DNA of 18,252 bases. Source: CAMLDH01 sp966250375. GTDB lineage: Bacteria > Pseudomonadota > Gammaproteobacteria > Burkholderiales > Burkholderiaceae_D. A program made the position numbers and the translations under genes. Positions 15,172 to 18,252 of the stretch are shown here, in pieces (position 1 is the stretch's first letter; each line of letters begins with the position of its first letter). The notes under the pieces are model-generated. The model saw nothing but the letters and a program-made list of their open reading frames with translations, was not told the origin of the DNA and made no database searches. The stretch spans positions 1 through 18,252 of the forward strand of contig CBINHE010000086.1 of NCBI GenBank assembly GCA_966250375.1, written 5' to 3'.

Positions 15172-17613
15172 TCAATCGACCGTCAACGGCGCAAATTGCC
15201 GCGTATCGACCAGCGCCTTTTCCGATTCATGCCACGGATCGGGTTCGCCATCGAGCGAGAACAACAAGCGCTCGTACAATACCTTGCGGTTCTCGGCATC
15301 CTCCACGACTTTCTTTTTCACATAGTCGAGGCCGACACGTCCGATGTAATGCACGGTACGCTCAAGATACCAACCTTCCTCACGATAGAGTTGCAGGAAA
15401 GCGCCAGAGTACTCCAATACTTCTTCGTGCGTTTTGGCTTTCACGAAAAATTCGGCGACTTCGGTCTTGATGCCGCCATTGCCTCCCACATAGATTTCCC
15501 AGCCGGAATCGACACCGATCACGCCGACGTCCTTGATGCCGGATTCCGCGCAATTACGCGGGCAGCCTGATACCGCAATTTTGACTTTATGCGGTGCATA
15601 CATGCGCCACAGCGCGCGTTCCAGCTGCTGTCCCATCAAGGTCGAATCCTGGGTGCCGAAGCGGCACCATTCGGAGCCGACGCAGGTCTTTACCGTTCGC
15701 AAGGCTTTCGCATAGGCATGGCCGCTCGGCATGCCGAGGTCTTGCCATACCGCGCGCAAATCTTCCTTCTTCACGCCGAGCAAATCGATACGCTGGCCGC
15801 CCGTCACTTTCACGGTTGGAATCTTGAACTTGTCGACTACGTCGGCGATACGACGCAATTCGGAGGCATTGGTTTCACCGCCCCACATGCGCGGGATGAC
15901 TGAATAAGTGCCGTCTTTCTGGATGTTCGCATGTGCGCGTTCATTGATGAAGCGCGATTGCGGATCGTCTTTCGCCTCATGCGGCCAGGTCGAAATCAGA
16001 TAGTAGTTGATCGCGGGTCGGCAAGTCGCGCAGCCGTTCGGCGTGCGCCATTCCATGAATTGCATGGTGGACGCAATCGTCAAAAGCTTGTTGACCCTGA
16101 TCGCATCGCGCACTTCCTGATGCGTGCGGTCGGTGCAACTGCACAAGGGTTTGGCTTTACTCGACGAGGAATAATCGCCGCCGGCGGTCGCCATGATGAT
16201 CTGCTCGACTAAGCCGGTGCAGGAGCCGCAGGACGCCGACGCCTTGGTTTGCTTGCGCACATCTTCCAGCGTGAACAAGCCCTTCTCCTTGATCGCAGTA
16301 ACAATCGCGCCTTTGCAGACGCCATTGCAACCGCAGACTTCGGCGCTGTCCGGCATCGCGGCTGCCTTGGTAAATCCTTCGTGGCCGGCGTCGCCGGGGC
16401 GGCCGGTATTGGATTCGCCGAACATCAGCGTATCGCGGATCTCGCCGATATCCTTGCCTTCGCGCAGCAGTTTGAAGTACCAACTGCCATCGACGGTATC
16501 GCCATACAGGCAGGCGCCGATCAGTTTGTCGCCTTTGATCACCAGTTTCTTGTACACGCCACCTATCGGATCGGACAACACGATTTCTTCGGTGCCTTCG
16601 CCGCCCATGAACTCGCCGGCCGAGAACAGATCGATGCCGGTCACTTTCAGTTTGGTTGACGTGACCGAGCCTTGGTAGCGTCCGATACCGAAATTGGCCA
16701 GGTGGTTGGCGCACACTTTCGCCATTTCGAACAAGGGGGCGACCAGGCCGTAGACAGTGCCGCGATGATTCACGCACTCTCCCACGGCATAGATGCGCGG
16801 GTCGTAGGTTTGCATGGTGTCGTTGACGACGATGCCACGGTTGCAGTACAGGCCGGCGGATTCGGCCAGCGTGCTATTGGGGCGAATGCCGACTGCCATC
16901 ACGACCAGTTGCGCCGGGATTTCAAGACCATCGGTAAAACGGATTGCGCTCACGTGACCGTTTTCATCGCCGACGATTTCCTTGGTGTTTTTATCCAGCA
17001 GGAAATTGAGGCCGCGATCTTCGAGAGATTTTTGCAACATCTTCCCCGCGACCGGATCGAGTTGGCGCTCCATCAGCCATGTCGGCAAATGCACGACGGT
17101 GACTTCCATGCCGCGCAGCTTCAAACCGTTGGCAGCTTCCAGACCAAGCAGGCCGCCGCCAATGACAATCGCATGCTTGTGCACCTGTGCCGCCTCGATC
17201 ATGGCATTGGTGTCGTGGATGTCGCGGTAGGAGATTACGCCTTGCAGGTCTTTACCGGGCACCGGCAGCAGGAACGGATTGGAACCGGTTGCGAGCAGCA
17301 AGCGATCGTACTCCATGGTCGTGCCGTCTTCCGCAATGACCAGGCGCTTCACGCGATCGATCTTCGTGATTTTTTTGCCAAGATGCAGCGTGATATTGTT
17401 TTCCGCGTACCAGTCAACATCATTCAACATGATGTCCTTGATGGTCTGTTCGCCGGCCAGTACCGGCGACAGCAGGATGCGGTTGTAGTTTGCGTATGGC
17501 TCGGCGCCGAATACGGTGATGTCGTACACGTCGGGTGCGATCTTGAGCAGCTCTTCGAGCGTGCGCACGCCAGCCATGCCGTTACCCACCATTACCAATC
17601 TTAGCTTCTTCAT
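15172..17613 (-). CDS. nirB: Nitrite reductase (NAD(P)H) large subunit
   Basis: An 813-residue siroheme-flavoprotein that passes electrons from NAD(P)H through FAD and Fe-S centres to nitrite, giving ammonium. FAD-binding GNGMAG is at 10-15 and NAD(P)-binding GGGLLG at 152-157, with YAVGEC closing the FAD site at ~275-280. BFD-like [2Fe-2S] cysteines are C427, C429, C462 and C465. A second Cys set (C491, C493, C528, C531) follows. The siroheme/[4Fe-4S] signature is C644, C650, C684 and C688 (TCVGSEWCRFG...SGCPRNCAESG). Length is typical. The ATG at 17613 has a Shine-Dalgarno (GGAGA). It is the first gene of nirB-nirD-nasA-ybiB and lies behind a sigma-54 type promoter. Confidence 0.97.
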   Translation of the reverse strand: MKKLRLVMVGNGMAGVRTLEELLKIAPDVYDITVFGAEPYANYNRILLSPVLAGEQTIKDIMLNDVDWYAENNITLHLGKKITKIDRVKRLVIAEDGTTMEYDRLLLATGSNPFLLPVPGKDLQGVISYRDIHDTNAMIEAAQVHKHAIVIGGGLLGLEAANGLKLRGMEVTVVHLPTWLMERQLDPVAGKMLQKSLEDRGLNFLLDKNTKEIVGDENGHVSAIRFTDGLEIPAQLVVMAVGIRPNSTLAESAGLYCNRGIVVNDTMQTYDPRIYAVGECVNHRGTVYGLVAPLFEMAKVCANHLANFGIGRYQGSVTSTKLKVTGIDLFSAGEFMGGEGTEEIVLSDPIGGVYKKLVIKGDKLIGACLYGDTVDGSWYFKLLREGKDIGEIRDTLMFGESNTGRPGDAGHEGFTKAAAMPDSAEVCGCNGVCKGAIVTAIKEKGLFTLEDVRKQTKASASCGSCTGLVEQIIMATAGGDYSSSSKAKPLCSCTDRTHQEVRDAIRVNKLLTIASTMQFMEWRTPNGCATCRPAINYYLISTWPHEAKDDPQSRFINERAHANIQKDGTYSVIPRMWGGETNASELRRIADVVDKFKIPTVKVTGGQRIDLLGVKKEDLRAVWQDLGMPSGHAYAKALRTVKTCVGSEWCRFGTQDSTLMGQQLERALWRMYAPHKVKIAVSGCPRNCAESGIKDVGVIGVDSGWEIYVGGNGGIKTEVAEFFVKAKTHEEVLEYSGAFLQLYREEGWYLERTVHYIGRVGLDYVKKKVVEDAENRKVLYERLLFSLDGEPDPWHESEKALVDTRQFAPLTVD

Positions 17614-17655
17614 TAAAGCTTCTCCAATTTGTTGGGGAAAGAGTACCGCTACGCT

Positions 17656-17703
17656 TCACTCCGCCCCGCAAACATGCAAATCCGGCTTCACCATTAAAGC
17701 CAT
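17656..17703 (-). CDS. Possible 15-aa leader peptide before nirB
   Basis: Frame ATG GCT TTA ... GAG TGA encoding MALMVKPDLHVCGAE within the predicted nirB leader, ending 42 bases before nirB. AGGAG lies 11 bases upstream (17715-17719). However, the predicted sigma-54 transcript begins at about 17720, leaving almost no leader for ribosome loading. No similarity is recognised, so this is speculative. Confidence 0.15.
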   Translation of the reverse strand: MALMVKPDLHVCGAE

Positions 17704-17730
17704 TTAAAAAAATGCTCCTGCGGCTGTATT

Positions 17731-17747
17731 AGCAAAAGCAATGCCAG
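17731..17747 (-). promoter_or_regulatory. Sigma-54 (RpoN) promoter of nirB operon
   Basis: The minus strand reads CTGGCATTGCTTTTGCT, with the -24 TGGCA and -12 TTGCT boxes at exactly the spacing of the RpoN consensus (TGGCACGrNNNTTGCW). The predicted start is near 17720, giving a leader of about 106 bases. RpoN promoters are known for nitrogen assimilation genes, so the context supports it. Confidence 0.8.
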
Positions 17748-17785
17748 AGCATTGGAGGGTGCATGCACCAATAGGAAGTGCCTTT

Positions 17786-17802
17786 TGCACTGACGCGGTG
17801 CG
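17786..17802. promoter_or_regulatory. NtrC-type binding site upstream of nirB
   Basis: TGCAC-N7-GTGCG matches the dyad spacing of the NtrC consensus (TGCACC-N5-GGTGCA). The centre is about 74 bases upstream of the predicted sigma-54 start. A related dyad with non-standard spacing (GCAC-N9-GTGC) lies at ~17765-17781, and a perfect 12-base palindrome GGTGCATGCACC at 17758-17769. Activation under nitrogen limitation is inferred. Confidence 0.6.
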
Positions 17803-17944
17803 TTTTGGCCATTCCTTTTGGTGCGTTGCACAGGAACAGCATCGATTTCTTTCTGCTGCGCCAATTAGTTTTGACATGAAGTGCGATTTGGCTCTCCTCT
17901 CCCGCAGCATGGGTATCTACACATCTTTGCAATGCCATGAAGGC

Positions 17945-18168
17945 CCCCTCTCCCGCAGGCGGCAATAGTGTTCGGCACATTATTTGCTCAGCGTCTGCGT
18001 TAGAGGCTCCTTCCCCTTCAAGGGGAAGGTTGGGATGGGGATGGGTTACAAGCCACGGCATTAAACCCATCTCCACCCTAACCCTCCCCTTGAAAGGGAG
18101 GGAATACGGCGGTTGGAACACGTTAGCAACTAATGTGCCGAACACTATTGCCGCAGGCGGGAGAGGGG
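17945..18168. repeat. Multi-palindromic repeat, copy B (upstream of nirB)
   Basis: Terminal inverted arms 17945-17994 and 18120-18168 match over nearly all of ~49 bases, with a few mismatches and one indel. Between them are three successive hairpins. First is 18009-18029 (CCTTCCCCTT, one-base centre, AAGGGGAAGG). Second is 18028-18047 with 18063-18083 (about 17 of 21 paired). Third is 18082-18088 with 18096-18102 (CCCTCCC/GGGAGGG). The whole could fold as a multi-arm cruciform. No transposase is encoded. It is the intact relative of copy A at 14548-14793. Confidence 0.85.
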
Positions 18169-18228
18169 AGACTCTTTTCTTCGAACGCACGTTAAATTAA
18201 GTAGTCATGCAAAAGAAACGGTGAATTT

Positions 18229-18252
18229 GTAGGAGCGGGCCTTGCCCGCGAT
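18229..18252. repeat. REP-like sequence, cut by window edge
   Basis: GTAGGAGCGGGCCTTGCCCG, followed by CGAT, with stem GCGGGC-CTT-GCCCGC. It closely resembles the REP sequences common in Pseudomonas genomes (GTAGGAGCGGGCTTGCCCGC type). Only the first part of any element is visible, so orientation and whether it is paired cannot be told. Confidence 0.6.

Noticed and set aside
16672..17604. 310-codon plus-strand frame opposite nirB
   Set aside because: Antisense shadow of the FAD/NAD domain of nirB, with no start signals or recognisable motifs.
17729..18190. 153-codon minus-strand frame upstream of nirB
   Set aside because: It translates repeat copy B and then runs across the sigma-54 promoter; repeat-derived, not a gene.

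Overview
This window reads as chromosomal DNA of a betaproteobacterium, most likely of the Oxalobacteraceae (Herminiimonas/Janthinobacterium/Herbaspirillum type). That is inferred from the form of RpoD (long Lys/Ala-rich N-terminus, acidic linker), the gene order and moderate GC content; no database search was possible. All recognisable protein genes lie on the minus strand, except one small candidate gene at 10251-10412.

Left part (1-6100): an N-terminal integrase remnant sits at the 3' side of a tRNA gene with anticodon CAU. The tRNA begins only 17 bases after the rpoD stop. Reading leftward from about 6060 is the macromolecular synthesis operon rpsU - yqeY - dnaG - rpoD, followed by the tRNA. 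It has a likely rpsU promoter, an attenuator-type terminator after rpsU, a good sigma-70 promoter in front of rpoD, and a terminator after the tRNA.

Middle (6100-10620): a BaiN/HI0933-type flavoprotein, a YbdK-type carboxylate-amine ligase and a CPA2-type cation:proton antiporter form a probable three-gene minus-strand unit (antiporter first). Then comes a 456-base non-coding stretch with degenerate repeats. It leads to a 53-codon plus-strand ORF with a promoter and a very strong ribosome binding site. Next is a 133-base hairpin element with perfect 32-base arms, lying between convergent genes.

Right part (10620-18252): assimilatory nitrate/nitrite reduction genes run nirB - nirD - nasA - ybiB. 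A sigma-54 promoter with an NtrC-type upstream site precedes nirB, which points to nitrogen control. NasA reduces nitrate to nitrite and NirBD reduces nitrite to ammonium. Two related, multiply palindromic intergenic repeats lie in this cluster. One sits between nirD and nasA and carries an extra 71 bases of overlapping palindromes. The other sits upstream of nirB and has long terminal inverted arms. A Pseudomonas-like REP sequence begins at the right edge.

Most of the window is ordinary core genome. The unusual content is in the intergenic repeats, the unannotated small ORF, the integrase scar at the tRNA, and the pairing of a Kef-like channel domain with a GCS2-type ligase.
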